From: Eisenibacter elegans DSM 3317
GTDB taxonomy: Bacteria; Bacteroidota; Bacteroidia; Cytophagales; Microscillaceae
Direction of reading: 5' to 3'
Length of the DNA stretch: 64,000 nt
Assembly: GCF_000430505.1 (NCBI RefSeq)
Contig: NZ_AUMD01000022.1
Coordinates: 1 to 64,000 of the forward strand
Made by a program: the position numbers and the translations under genes. The notes under the pieces were generated by a model. That model searched no databases, had not been told where the DNA came from, and was given only the letters and a program-made list of their open reading frames with translations. This document shows, one piece after another, positions 34,440 through 44,182 of the stretch. Within the stretch, counting starts at the first letter, position 1; every line of letters begins with the position of its first letter.

Positions 34440-34737
34440 ACGCGTGGGGATAGTCAGTCAAAAGTAATCGCTCCGCAAAAGTAGGGATTGTTGTGGTTTT
34501 TGTGGAGAAAATATTGTGGGGATTTTGGGGAAGGTTGTGCCAAACACTTCAGAAACCCCATAGCTCAATCTGTAAGCCAACGCCACAAAAGCGCCATTTT
34601 TATATCAAAAAAGCACTCTAGGTTACCCGAAGCGCCATCTTTGGAGCTACTACGTTGAAAGTGGCCGATGGGTCATCAATGATTCTAATGTCTTTCCCAC
34701 TTCGGACTAGGCAGGGAGATGCCAGATAAAAACAATA

Positions 34738-35330
34738 TCATTCTTTTAGTTTTTTGATATTTTTATTCGTTGATAATGACTTTGTCTGACTGATAGCGGT
34801 TTGATTGAGTTTTGTTAATCTTTCGGATTGTGGCAAGCCCATTTTAATAAATTCCGCATTCAGACTCTCTAAATTGGCTAAGACCAAAAGCTGCTCTATA
34901 GTGGCATAGTCTCTAATATTTCCATCTGATTCTGGGTTTTCTTCTCGCCATTGTTTAGCGGTCTTTCCAAATAGGGCAACATTCAATACATCGGCTTCGC
35001 TAGCATAAATAATACTAGTTTGCTCTTTATTTAATTTTTTTGGAACAATACTTTCTTTGATAGCATCGGTATGAATGCGGTAATTGATTTTAGTCAAGGT
35101 TCGGTTGAGATCCCAGTTGAGCTTGAGACGTTCGTTTTCTTCGTCGTTGAGCCGTCTAAACTCTTTGATGAGATAAACCTTAAACTCAGGACTAATCCAC
35201 ATTCCGAATTCAAAAGCAATATCAGCGTGTGCATATGTGCCGCCGTATCTGCCTGCAGTAGCCTTTAACCCTATAGATGAGTATTTTTTAATAGCATATT
35301 TTATTATAATGAAACACTGAAAATCGCTAA
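34738..35330 (-). pseudogene. Truncated KilA-N domain gene remnant
   Basis: In the same minus frame, sequence matching the KilA-N C-terminal half continues upstream of the first ATG (35202): GLKATAGRYGGTYAHADIAFEFG, then MWISPEFKVYLIKEF, RRLNDEENERLKLNWDLN, YRIHTDAIKESIVPK and EADVLNVALFGKTAKQWREENP. Intact relatives start with a KilA-N DNA-binding region of about 90 residues, which is missing; the frame closes at a stop near 35331. Families with this domain sit on phages and mobile elements. It adjoins a second gene remnant, so this is a decayed accessory island. Confidence 0.75.
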
Positions 35331-35331
35331 T

Positions 35332-35550
35332 TTATTTAATAATACTTAATCTTGAAAAGGGTAAAACCGCATAGATATAATCCAAAATATCTACCGGAGC
35401 AAAGGTGTTGGCCTTGGCTTGTTTGTCGGGGGTGAAGGTTAGACCGATGCGTGCGGCTAGTTGTTGTACAGTGGCAGGGCTAAGGTTGGGGCGTGGTCGC
35501 GTGTCGTCTTCAAAAAGCCCTTGGGCAACAGGAGGGGCAAAAGCGGCCAA
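35332..35550 (-). pseudogene. Remnant of a restriction-modification methyltransferase (type ISP-like)
   Basis: 72 codons: LSPATVQQLAARIGLTFTPD followed by NTFAPVDILDYIYAVL. The NTFAP(I/V)DxLDYIYAVLHSP segment is typical of the C-terminal region of type ISP/IIG restriction-modification proteins, and the frame breaks off exactly where HSP would follow. Only this small part is present; methylase and nuclease domains are absent. It abuts the KilA-N remnant, so a deletion probably joined two decayed genes. Confidence 0.6.
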
Positions 35551-35650
35551 ACGCCGTTCGAGCTGCTCTGCACGAGAGTGCGAAGGATGCTAGCGCAATC
35601 GATGCCCGACCCGAAGGGCAAGCCCAAAAAATCGTCCAACTTTTGTAGTG

Positions 35651-37477
35651 TTAGGACACCGCCGGGGTTTCGCCGGAAGTGGTCAGTTGGAGCTTGACCA
35701 ACTGGCTGTAGAGGCCTTCTGGCAGGTCTACCAACTCTTGGTGGCTGCCGGCTTCGGCGATGCGTCCGTCGTTGATGACATAGATGGTATCTACTTGGCG
35801 GATGGTCGAGAGGCGGTGGGCGATGATGAGGGTGGTGCGGTTTCGCATCAGGTTTTCGAGGGCCTCTTGCACGAGTTTTTCGGAGGCCGAATCGAGGGCG
35901 CTCGTGGCTTCGTCGAGGATGAGGATGGCCGGGTTCTTGAGCAGGGCTCGGGCGATGGCGATGCGTTGGCGTTGGCCACCGGAGAGCTTTACGCCACGCT
36001 CCCCTACGAGGGTCTCCAGTCCTTCGGGGAAGGTACTGATAAACTCCCAGGCATTGGCCTGACGGGCGGCAGCGATGATTTCCTCTTCGCTGGCTTCGGG
36101 CTTGCCATAGGCGATGTTCTCGCGGATGCTACCGCCAAAGAGGAGTACTTCCTGCGGTACAATGCCGATGTTGTGGCGCAAGTGGCTGATGTCGTATTGG
36201 TCGAGGGGGCGGCCATCGACCAGTACCGTCCCTTGGGCGGGGTCATAATAGCGCGAAATGAGCTGCGCAATTGTCGATTTGCCTGCGCCGCTATGCCCTA
36301 CAAGGGCTATTTTTTTACCGGCTTCTACCCATAGCGACACGCCCTTGAGGACGGTGATGTCGGGACGGGTGGGGTATTGAAACACCACATCGCGCAGCTC
36401 TATCTCGCCGCGCAGGGCGGGTTGGGCTTTGGCCGTGTTGACGGCCATAGGCTGCACTTCGGACTGCTCATCGAGGATATCCAGAATGCGCTCCGAAGCC
36501 CCTACGGTGCGCTGTACTTGGGCATAAAGCTCACCCATACCACCGACAGCCCCCCCGATAAAGGCGGTATAGATGATAAACGAAGTCAGTTCGCCAACCG
36601 TAATCATCTCTTGTGCTACCATCCAAGTGCCATACCACAGCACCAAAACAATAGCCCCAAAGAGGGCAAAAATCACAAACGACACAAAAATACCACGCAG
36701 CCGACCTGCTTGTACGGCGCGTAAGAGCACGGTATGGAGGGATTTCTCGTAGCGCCCTAGTTCAAAGCCTTCGTTGGTGAAGGACTTGACGGCTTGGATG
36801 GATTGCAGCGTTTCTTCGACTACTACATTGGCTTCGGCCAGTGCGTCTTGGGTCTGTTTGGAGAGCTTGCGGATGTATCGCCCAAAGACCATCGCCGCAA
36901 TAATGAGCACCGGGAAGGTCGCCACCATCAGCAGGGTCAGGCGGGTAGAAGTCAGCAACAAGACGCTTACCCCTATTACGAGGGTAGCCACCTGTCTGAA
37001 AAGCTCGGCCAAGGTAAACGAAAATACATCTTGGAGTTGGCTCACATCGGAAGTAAGGCGGCTGATAAGCTCGCCCACACGGCGCTGCTCAAAAAAGCGC
37101 AGGGGCAGGCCAATCATCTTTTCGTACAAGCTCCGGCGGATGTCACGCATGGCACTCTCCGTAACCTTGACAAAAAGCATAATCCTGAAAAAAGAAAACA
37201 CCGCCTGCAACAACAAAATACCAATCAGCAGCAGCGCTATCTGATTGATAGAGAGATTGATTTTGCCCATTGCCGCATCGAGCAGCTGCCCGGCAAAGTA
37301 GGGGAAGGTGAGGGTAGTGAGGGTAGAAAACACCAAGAACACAAGACCCAACGCAAAAGGCCATCGGTAGGGCCACATAAATCGAAATACACGTAGGGCT
37401 TTTTGTAAATCCTGGCGGCTGAGTTTGCGGCCCTTGTCAGGATGTTCTTCTGTTTGTTTGGATTGGGTCTGAGGCAT
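35651..37477 (-). CDS. ABC exporter, MsbA/lipid A type
   Basis: 608 aa half-transporter. Six N-terminal membrane helices (about residues 38-335) precede an ABC ATPase with Walker A GHSGAGKS, Q-loop VPQEVLLFGGSI, signature LSGGQRQRIAIARAL, Walker B ILILDEATSALDS and switch HRLST. It acts as a homodimer. Bacteroidota homologues are annotated as lipid or multidrug exporters; the substrate is not visible in the sequence. The last residues (LTTSGETPAVS) form a short tail. Confidence 0.92.
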   Translation of the reverse strand: MPQTQSKQTEEHPDKGRKLSRQDLQKALRVFRFMWPYRWPFALGLVFLVFSTLTTLTFPYFAGQLLDAAMGKINLSINQIALLLIGILLLQAVFSFFRIMLFVKVTESAMRDIRRSLYEKMIGLPLRFFEQRRVGELISRLTSDVSQLQDVFSFTLAELFRQVATLVIGVSVLLLTSTRLTLLMVATFPVLIIAAMVFGRYIRKLSKQTQDALAEANVVVEETLQSIQAVKSFTNEGFELGRYEKSLHTVLLRAVQAGRLRGIFVSFVIFALFGAIVLVLWYGTWMVAQEMITVGELTSFIIYTAFIGGAVGGMGELYAQVQRTVGASERILDILDEQSEVQPMAVNTAKAQPALRGEIELRDVVFQYPTRPDITVLKGVSLWVEAGKKIALVGHSGAGKSTIAQLISRYYDPAQGTVLVDGRPLDQYDISHLRHNIGIVPQEVLLFGGSIRENIAYGKPEASEEEIIAAARQANAWEFISTFPEGLETLVGERGVKLSGGQRQRIAIARALLKNPAILILDEATSALDSASEKLVQEALENLMRNRTTLIIAHRLSTIRQVDTIYVINDGRIAEAGSHQELVDLPEGLYSQLVKLQLTTSGETPAVS

Positions 37478-37588
37478 AATATCTGTCTAAAAACAAAAAA
37501 GCAACGGAACGTTTAGCGTCCTAACTGCCTGTGAGAGAATTTGGTTATGAGAACAGCACGATTACACCGCGCTTTGTGGGGGTATTGA

Positions 37589-38209
37589 CTAAAACCTCAC
37601 CCGGTCTTTGAGTTGGTCTTTGACTGCATTGGGAGGGTAATTGAGTACCACCACCTTGCCAGCTATCTGCGCCAGCAGGGGTTTGAGTATTTTGTCGGCA
37701 TTTTGGATGGTCATCTCGGTAATGTTGGCCTGATAGGCCAGCCGGGCTATTTCTTTCTCGGCAGCTTTGAAGGCCTTGTCAATCAGTTGGGCATCATTAA
37801 AATAGGTGTTCTTGGTGTCGTAGATTTTGGAGTCCTGATGGTTGATTTTGTAATAACAAAGCTCTGGGGCAGGCATAGTCAAGAAGAGTGTGTCTTGCGT
37901 ATCGAGCAAGTGCTGGGGCTTTATCTGTGCCAAATCGATACAACCTACGGCCTCCCCGCTGACGATGAGCATCACCTTGCTGTCCGGAAACCAGTTGTAC
38001 TTGACCTTGTGCTCTACCACATCCTTGAATTTGTACTTCACCAGCTCTACCTTGCCTAGGGCTTCGATTTCTTCCAAAACAGAGCGGTGCGTTGTTACCT
38101 CTTCGGTCTTCAATCCGCCAAAAAGTGAGCCTCTGAGTCCTTCCCAGGCCAACCCTCCCACCAATACGGCCACCAATACCAAGGCTACAATGATGATGCT
38201 GCGTGTCAT
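37589..38209 (-). CDS. DUF4230 domain-containing protein
   Basis: 206 aa. One N-terminal membrane helix (IIIVALVLVAVLVGGLAW) is followed by a periplasmic domain with the DUF4230 pattern: LEEIEALGKVELVKYKFKDV near residue 45, then a basic-to-acidic pair of beta segments and a C-terminal AEKEIARLAYQANITEM helix. Function unknown. It lies next to the ABC exporter, with 111 bases between, and might form an operon. Confidence 0.8.
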   Translation of the reverse strand: MTRSIIIVALVLVAVLVGGLAWEGLRGSLFGGLKTEEVTTHRSVLEEIEALGKVELVKYKFKDVVEHKVKYNWFPDSKVMLIVSGEAVGCIDLAQIKPQHLLDTQDTLFLTMPAPELCYYKINHQDSKIYDTKNTYFNDAQLIDKAFKAAEKEIARLAYQANITEMTIQNADKILKPLLAQIAGKVVVLNYPPNAVKDQLKDRVRF

Positions 38210-38359
38210 AAAATTTCTTTAATTTTGGTCTAACCCTCCGCCTCTGCCAACAGATTGCAAAGGTAGTAAGTTTGAAAGTAAAAACAGCACTGCCTTGGGT
38301 TGAGTTTGGGTTAGTGGCTTTAAATTTGGCTCTCCACCCATACTATTAGGTATTTTTGA

Positions 38360-38440
38360 TTTTTGTCGTTGTTGTGCCCGTTGAGCTAGGCTATATCCAA
38401 TCGACATTTTTCAAATCCTACAATTAAAACTGTGGGCTAA
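38360..38440. repeat. Dispersed imperfect-palindrome repeat, copy C
   Basis: GTTGTTGTGCCCGTTGAG resembles GGTTGTTATGCCGTTAAA of copy A, and TTTTTCAAATCCTACAATTAAAACTGTGGGCTAAG matches the reverse complement of copy D (TTAGCCTACAGTTTTAACTGTGGGATTTGAAAAA). It lies in the 400-base gap upstream of the gene at 38620; the rest of that gap holds nothing I recognise. Confidence 0.5.
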
Positions 38441-38619
38441 GGCTGTGTCCCCACTGCCATAAATCAAGCCAACTACGCGCTAGGTCATACCCAACCTACA
38501 CAGGCTGAAGTATACACTACGCCTTACACCTTCTTATAAAAACAGCTAAGGCAAAAAATCTTATGCTTTTTTAACAGATAACCCCTATATTGTGCACGTA
38601 ACTATCGTCGGATACCCTT

Positions 38620-39708
38620 ATGGAGCATATGATTTATTCGCAGCAAGTTCTCAGAAGCCCCTCGCTTTGGGACAAAATGCTAGGTAAAAAAATCAAGAGC
38701 AATGCGGTTATAGAACTAAATAACCTTTTGGCTACCAAAGACTTACTAGACATTAGCCTTGAAGAAGTACAGGCTATTTCGGCCAGTTATGAGGTCAATT
38801 TCAGTACCGAATTTCAGGACGAAATCAAGGGTTTCTATCGCCAATACCTCCATAGTTGCCTCGACGACAAGTACCTCTCTCAAGAAGAGTTGCGCGACTT
38901 GCGCCACCTCAAGTACATTCTTGGCCTTAATGACAAGACTGTCAACCAAATACACGAAGAACTGGCAGGTCAGATTTATAAAAACGAAGTCGAAAAGCTA
39001 CTCCAAGACCACCGCATCGACGACCGTGAGCGCGCCTTCATCCAACAACTCCAAAATGACCTCAAGCTCCCCGATGAAATTGCTGAGCGCATCTACAGCA
39101 CAAGCAGCCGCCAATTGGTAGAACAGTTTATACACGATGCCATCGAAGACAAGCTGCTCTCCCCCGAAGAAGAACAGGAGCTACAAAGCATCGCCCAGAA
39201 CCTCAATGCCACCATACACCTCAGCAAGGCCAACCGCTCGGCGCTCGAAAAATACAAGCTCTTCTGGCAAATTGAAAATGGCGAAATGCCCGAAATAGAC
39301 CATCAGTTGCCCCTGCCCAAGAAAGAAAAAGTCTACTTTCAGAGCCGTATCCGCTGGTATGAGGAAAAGAACGTGGGCAACCAAACCATTTTCAACCGCG
39401 CAGCCCTACATCTAAAAATCAATAAGGGAGAGTACTGGCGCAATATTGAGCAAAACCCCACCTTCAGCCCCGATGCTGATTGGGAAATGGTAGATGAAGG
39501 GATGCTTTACCTGACCAACAAGCGCATTATGTTTGAGGGTAATAGCGAAAAAAGAGTGTTGTTGCTCAGCCGTTTGTTCGATTTTACAGTCTATAACAAT
39601 GGCCTAACTCTTGACAAAGAACAAGGACACAAGGATGTTTTTGTAGAAATCAGCCACAACGCCGACATTTTCGGGATGTTGTTGGGCAAGTCTATCATTA
39701 TGCTCTAG
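38620..39708 (+). CDS. Helical (TerB-like) protein with C-terminal bacterial PH-like domain
   Basis: 362 aa. Residues 1-210 are mostly helices, with two or three copies of a D(D/E)-rich unit such as CLDDKYLSQEELRDLRHLKYILGL and IEDKLLSPEEEQELQSIAQNLN, resembling TerB or Tic110-like repeats. Residues about 235-360 hold MVDEGMLYLTNKRIMFEG and LLSRLFDFTVYNNGLTL, the pattern of a bacterial PH-like (GRAM/bPH) domain that may bind membranes or peptides. No membrane helix. Function unknown. It runs convergent with the TRIC gene and overlaps it by four bases. Confidence 0.7.
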   Translation: MEHMIYSQQVLRSPSLWDKMLGKKIKSNAVIELNNLLATKDLLDISLEEVQAISASYEVNFSTEFQDEIKGFYRQYLHSCLDDKYLSQEELRDLRHLKYILGLNDKTVNQIHEELAGQIYKNEVEKLLQDHRIDDRERAFIQQLQNDLKLPDEIAERIYSTSSRQLVEQFIHDAIEDKLLSPEEEQELQSIAQNLNATIHLSKANRSALEKYKLFWQIENGEMPEIDHQLPLPKKEKVYFQSRIRWYEEKNVGNQTIFNRAALHLKINKGEYWRNIEQNPTFSPDADWEMVDEGMLYLTNKRIMFEGNSEKRVLLLSRLFDFTVYNNGLTLDKEQGHKDVFVEISHNADIFGMLLGKSIIML

Positions 39709-40343
39709 CCCTCCTCTTCTTCGGGAGCTGTTTCTTCTAGTGCTATTGTAGGCAGGTGAATGCGGTATCGTACCGCTAAAAGGCGGATTAAAATCACCAC
39801 GGCAATCGTCAGGCACATATTGAGCGTATTCTCGACTTGGAGCGCATCCAACAACAAAAATAAAACCGCCCCAGCCACACAGGCCGTTGCATATAGTTCT
39901 CGATGGAAAATAAGCGGTAAATCATTGCATAGTGTATCGCGCAGTACCCCACCCACTGTGGCCGAAACCATCCCCATAATGATGGCAATAACGGGCGTAA
40001 CCCCAATCATCAGCGCCTTTTGCATCCCCAAAATAGTAAAAAAGCCAATGCCGATACTGTCAAACAAAAACAAGGTTTTCTTCAGTGGGGCTATGTATTG
40101 CTTGTAAATCAAGGTCAACCATACGCCTAGCAAGATTATAGCAAAATACCGGACATCTTCCACCCACACTACCGGATGAATCCCGAGAATGATGTCGCGG
40201 GTAGTGCCCCCTCCTACTGCCGTTACAAAGGCCACAAACAAAACACCGAAAGAATCAAGCCGTTGTTTGTTGGCAGCCGAAAGCGTTCCGCTGACCGCAA
40301 AAACAAAAGTACCAGCAAGGTCTATAATTTGTAAAAAATTCAT
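39705..40343 (-). CDS. TRIC-family (UPF0126/YadS) cation channel
   Basis: 212 aa with seven membrane helices. Signature: VFAVSGTLSAANKQRLDSFGVLFVAFVTAVGGGTTRD, and in the second half GMVSATVGGVLRDTLCNDLPLIF. The internal repeat with two GGG/RD motifs matches the trimeric intracellular cation channel fold; prokaryotic members conduct monovalent cations. It is three bases below the AdoMet decarboxylase-like gene, so the two are co-transcribed. Confidence 0.9.
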   Translation of the reverse strand: MNFLQIIDLAGTFVFAVSGTLSAANKQRLDSFGVLFVAFVTAVGGGTTRDIILGIHPVVWVEDVRYFAIILLGVWLTLIYKQYIAPLKKTLFLFDSIGIGFFTILGMQKALMIGVTPVIAIIMGMVSATVGGVLRDTLCNDLPLIFHRELYATACVAGAVLFLLLDALQVENTLNMCLTIAVVILIRLLAVRYRIHLPTIALEETAPEEEEG

Positions 40344-40346
40344 ATA

Positions 40347-40673
40347 TCAAGATTTTTCTGACATTGACTGGCTTACCAATATGGCTGCCCTAGGCAGATA
40401 TTGTGGTAATAAAGTTAAAAACTGTTCATATTTACCCCAATCACAACTACTTAGCTCTACATAGCTTTTCTGCTCCTCAGGGAAGGTATGAATAGCCAAA
40501 TGACTTTCGGCTAACAACCAAATACAGGTATAGCCCTGAGGCTCGAAGTGGTGCTCCATGTGATTCAATACCTGAAAATCAGCCGCCAATAACAGCTTTT
40601 CAAACAACGGTTGAAGCGTAGTAGGCGTGGTTTCACTTATCCACCAATGATGATTATAAATAACAGCTTTCAT
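40347..40673 (-). CDS. S-adenosylmethionine decarboxylase-like protein
   Basis: 108 aa, the length of bacterial type 1b AdoMet decarboxylase. LLAESHLAIHTFPE has the pyruvoyl-forming Ser in ESH and the His of the cleavage motif, and SYVELSSCDW stands where the family has a DxFTCG pattern, with a changed Cys region. It would make decarboxylated AdoMet for polyamine synthesis, after self-cleavage. No spermidine synthase is adjacent. The changed (D)IFTCG motif makes full activity uncertain. Confidence 0.78.
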   Translation of the reverse strand: MKAVIYNHHWWISETTPTTLQPLFEKLLLAADFQVLNHMEHHFEPQGYTCIWLLAESHLAIHTFPEEQKSYVELSSCDWGKYEQFLTLLPQYLPRAAILVSQSMSEKS

Positions 40674-40977
40674 GTATTTTCCAAAATTGAGTCAAGCCAA
40701 AACAACAGAAGCTCGACACAGATGTACAAGTTTTGAGGATTTTTTCAAATAAACAAAGATTTTATCTAAAAGCTCTCATCGGCCAACAAAGCTTGGCGCT
40801 TTGGTGTTAGGAGAATATCAAGTCAAATTTGGAGTTATGCCCACAAAAGACTAATTTGGTAGCCTATTACACAAAAACTTGTATCCCTCAAAACTCGTAT
40901 ACCAATCCAACAAACTTACACGATAACCTTTTGATAGGAGGGGGTTCTCCCTCTCTCTAACGACAACAAAAAAAACT
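40674..40977. other. Intergenic region upstream of gcdH
   Basis: About 300 bases between two divergent genes. It has AT-rich sequence, no hairpin terminator and no clear promoter box; nothing else recognised. Confidence 0.4.
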
Positions 40978-42201
40978 ATGACACACGCTACGCTTACTGA
41001 CCAATCCATAACGCACAGCACCAAGCAGGACTTATTTGAATCACCTGATTTCTACGACATCGATGACCTGCTCACCGAAGAACACAAGATGATTCGCCAA
41101 GCCGTGCGTGATTTTGTGAAAAAAGAAATCTCCCCTATCATCGAAAGCTGCGCACAGCAGGCTATTTTCCCTAAAGACATCGTCCGCAAATTTGGCGACA
41201 TCGGTGCATTTGGTCCTACTATCCCTACCGAATACAACCCCAACGGCGGGCTAGATTACATCTCTTATGGCCTGATGATGCAAGAAATAGAGCGTGGCGA
41301 CTCCGGAATGCGTTCTACGGCCTCTGTGCAGGGTTCGTTGGTGATGTTCCCCATCTATCAATATGGTAGCGAGGCGCAACGCCAAAAATATTTGCCCAAG
41401 CTCGCCTCGGGTGAATATTTGGGCTGCTTTGGCCTCACTGAGCCAGACCATGGCTCCAACCCCGGCGGGATGACAACCAACTTCCGCGATGCCGGGGACC
41501 ACTATCTCCTCAATGGTAGCAAGATGTGGATTTCTAACTCCCCCTATGCTGACGTGGCCGTAGTCTGGGCCAAAAACGAAGCAGGGCGCATCCACGGCCT
41601 GATTGTAGAACGAGGGATGGAGGGTTTTAGCGCCCCCGAAATACACCAAAAATGGTCGCTGCGTGCCAGTATCACCGGCGAACTGGTTTTTGACAATGTC
41701 AAAGTCCCTAAAGAAAATCTACTCCCGGGTATCTCGGGCTTACGTGGGCCGCTTAGCTGCCTCGACAGCGCCCGCTATGGCATTGCTTGGGGCGCACTGG
41801 GCGCAGCGATGGACTGCTATGATACCGCCCGGCGTTATGCTGCCGAAAGGGAGCAGTTTGGCAAACCTATCGCCGGCTTCCAGCTGATTCAGAAAAAGCT
41901 GGCCGAAATGCTGACCGAAATTACCAAGGCGCAGCTGGTCTGCTGGCGCTTGGGCAAGCTCAAAAACGAAGGTAAAGCTACTACCGCCCAAATCTCCTTG
42001 GCCAAACGAAATAATGTCGAAATCGCACTCCACATTGCACGGGAGGCTCGACAAATATTAGGCGGAATGGGCATCACAGGCGAATACCCCATTATGCGCC
42101 ATATGATGAACTTAGAGTCTGTAGTTACTTACGAAGGCACACACGACATCCACTTGCTCATACTCGGGCACGATATCACCGGTATACAAGCATTTCGGTA
42201 A
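40978..42201 (+). CDS. Glutaryl-CoA dehydrogenase-like acyl-CoA dehydrogenase
   Basis: 407 aa, acyl-CoA dehydrogenase fold. GDSGMRSTASVQGSLVMFPI, LTEPDHGSNPGGM and the catalytic-glutamate region ESVVTYEGTHDIHLLILG (Glu in YEGTH) are those of the glutaryl-CoA dehydrogenase clade, which uses FAD and oxidises glutaryl-CoA to crotonyl-CoA in lysine and tryptophan breakdown. Other members of the clade use related substrates, so glutaryl-CoA is likely but not certain. It stands alone. Confidence 0.88.
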   Translation: MTHATLTDQSITHSTKQDLFESPDFYDIDDLLTEEHKMIRQAVRDFVKKEISPIIESCAQQAIFPKDIVRKFGDIGAFGPTIPTEYNPNGGLDYISYGLMMQEIERGDSGMRSTASVQGSLVMFPIYQYGSEAQRQKYLPKLASGEYLGCFGLTEPDHGSNPGGMTTNFRDAGDHYLLNGSKMWISNSPYADVAVVWAKNEAGRIHGLIVERGMEGFSAPEIHQKWSLRASITGELVFDNVKVPKENLLPGISGLRGPLSCLDSARYGIAWGALGAAMDCYDTARRYAAEREQFGKPIAGFQLIQKKLAEMLTEITKAQLVCWRLGKLKNEGKATTAQISLAKRNNVEIALHIAREARQILGGMGITGEYPIMRHMMNLESVVTYEGTHDIHLLILGHDITGIQAFR

Positions 42202-42291
42202 GCCTCCGGCTTGTGCTCAATAAGAGCACAAGCCCTTCCCTGTGAACGCTAGCTTGGCAGACATTCTCTATTTTCATTTTTGGATACACCT

Positions 42292-43602
42292 ATGGCCGAT
42301 ATTTCGCCTCATTCTGCTGCTGAAAAACATATAGCTGATTTGCTAGATTTGGCAAAAGAGCTAGAAACTGCGCTCATCGTTGCTACTCAAGCAGAACCTG
42401 AACACCCTGCTGAAGCCCCGCAACAACACATACAGGACTGGATTAGAAAATGTCGTATCCTGTCTTATGACAGTTTTATTGCCGACCCTATGGGGAATGA
42501 ACCACTGATAGAACAAGAACACTACCTTCAGGGGCTCATTGAAAGTAGTGCGGACATGATTTGTATGCTCGACAAATACATGCACGTGCGCGCATTCAAC
42601 AGTCTATACCAAGCCTACATCGTCAAGCGCTATGGTGTAACCCTACAGGTAGGCCAAAACTTGTTTGAACAATTTGCCCACAAACCCGATAAGGTACTTG
42701 ATTGGCTGCCTGTTTATGAGCGAACACTGCGCGGAGAGTCTTTCAAAATAGAAAAACAAGTGCAACTGGACAACGAACAGAAGTTTTTTGAAATCCAATT
42801 CAACCCCGTCCGCAATACCCAGCAAGAAGTCATCGGGCTGTCATATTTTATCAAAGATGTCAGCAAGGAAAAAAAGATAGAGCAACAGCTTACTATGCAA
42901 AACGAAGAGCTGCTTTTGGTAAATGAGGAGCTGGATAGGTTTGTATACAGTGTGTCGCACGACATCAAAGCGCCCCTCTCTTCTGTTCAGGGCATTGTAC
43001 AACTAATGCGCCTAGAAAAAGACACCAGCCAATTTCCCCAATATCTTGCCCTGATAGACAAATCGCTCAAGCGCCTAGATTTTTTTATCAAAGACATCAC
43101 CTACCACTCCCGCAACGCCCGCCTGATGGTCGTGCGCCAGCCTATCCACTGGGAAGAGCTGATTGCAGAGGTGTTTGAAAATCTGGCGTTTATGGAGCAC
43201 GAGTCCCACAACAACGAGGTAGCCCCCAAGATTCATATCAACCAAACGGTCGATTTCTTCTCCGACAGACACCGACTCTATGTCATCTTCAACAACTTGG
43301 TCTCCAATGCTATACGCTATGCGCACCCCGAGCGTACCGACCCATATGTGTCTGTAGAGATAGAGGTCAATGAGCTAGAGGCGCGCGTAAAAGTAAGCGA
43401 CAACGGCCAAGGAATCTCCCAAGAGCATTTGGACAAGATATTCGACATGTTTTACCGCGCCAGTGAAAACAAAAGTGGCTCAGGATTGGGGCTTTATATT
43501 GTACGAGAGACCATCAAGAAGCTCTCCGGCGACATCAAGGTAGACTCTGTGGTTGGCGAAGGTACTACCTTTGAGCTTCGTATTCCCAACATTGTACAGT
43601 AG
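42292..43602 (+). CDS. PAS-domain sensor histidine kinase (cytoplasmic)
   Basis: 436 aa from the ATG at 42292; the upstream TTG at 42280 could be an alternative. Residues about 85-200 (ESSADMICMLDKYMHVRAF, GLSYFIKDVSKEKK) form a PAS domain, then coiled coil, then the phospho-acceptor helix VYSVSHDIKAPLSSVQGIVQ (His), and an ATPase domain with NLVSNAIRYA, DNGQGIS and GSGLGLYIVRE. No membrane helix, so it senses an internal signal. No response regulator is adjacent. Confidence 0.9.
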   Translation: MADISPHSAAEKHIADLLDLAKELETALIVATQAEPEHPAEAPQQHIQDWIRKCRILSYDSFIADPMGNEPLIEQEHYLQGLIESSADMICMLDKYMHVRAFNSLYQAYIVKRYGVTLQVGQNLFEQFAHKPDKVLDWLPVYERTLRGESFKIEKQVQLDNEQKFFEIQFNPVRNTQQEVIGLSYFIKDVSKEKKIEQQLTMQNEELLLVNEELDRFVYSVSHDIKAPLSSVQGIVQLMRLEKDTSQFPQYLALIDKSLKRLDFFIKDITYHSRNARLMVVRQPIHWEELIAEVFENLAFMEHESHNNEVAPKIHINQTVDFFSDRHRLYVIFNNLVSNAIRYAHPERTDPYVSVEIEVNELEARVKVSDNGQGISQEHLDKIFDMFYRASENKSGSGLGLYIVRETIKKLSGDIKVDSVVGEGTTFELRIPNIVQ

Positions 43603-43610
43603 ACCCTGTC

Positions 43611-44120
43611 TTATCCTTTTAGTTTCAGCGGCAATCCCGAAACCATCAATGTAGCCGTGTTGGCACGCTTGGCCAGGTATTGATTCATCCAGCCCTGAAG
43701 GTCTGTAAAAGCTCTCCCCACAGGGGTGTCAGCGTGTAATCCCATTCCTAGCTCATTGCTGATGCAGAAAAGCGTAAAAGATTGCTGTGCCAAGCGCTCA
43801 AATTCTTCTTTGGCAAAGTCCAAGCTAGGCGCTACTGCCGATTGGTGGGCTACAAAAATATTGGTCAGCCACAGTGTGATACAATCCAAGACAACCACAC
43901 GCCCCTGCAGGTCGAGCTTACTCAAATGCATCTGTTCTTCGATATTTTCCCAACGCTGGTCACGATCAGATTGATGCCGTTTGATACGTTGATTAAACTC
44001 TTCGTCCCAATTTTTGGCTGTCGCCAAATACACTGGTCTTTCGGTGAGGCTTATGGCTTGATTTTGGGCATAGCTGCTCTTGCCCGAGCGCTGTCCGCCG
44101 CTGATGTAGTGTAATATCAT
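43611..44120 (-). CDS. cobU: Adenosylcobinamide kinase/guanylyltransferase CobU
   Basis: About 169 aa from the ATG at 44120 (another ATG is in frame at 44129). SGGQRSGKSSYAQNQA is the P-loop and VVVLDCITLWLTNIF is the conserved family segment, as in CobU/CobP. It phosphorylates adenosylcobinamide and adds GMP in the nucleotide-loop assembly of cobalamin. No other cobalamin genes are in the window, so it may serve salvage. The stop is 8 bases from the histidine kinase stop, and the two genes run toward each other. Confidence 0.9.
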   Translation of the reverse strand: MILHYISGGQRSGKSSYAQNQAISLTERPVYLATAKNWDEEFNQRIKRHQSDRDQRWENIEEQMHLSKLDLQGRVVVLDCITLWLTNIFVAHQSAVAPSLDFAKEEFERLAQQSFTLFCISNELGMGLHADTPVGRAFTDLQGWMNQYLAKRANTATLMVSGLPLKLKG

Positions 44121-44182
44121 AAGCCCCAAAACACTGTATGACCGCTAATAAGTTCACTACTTGGTGTGCTTTGTTTGGAGTA

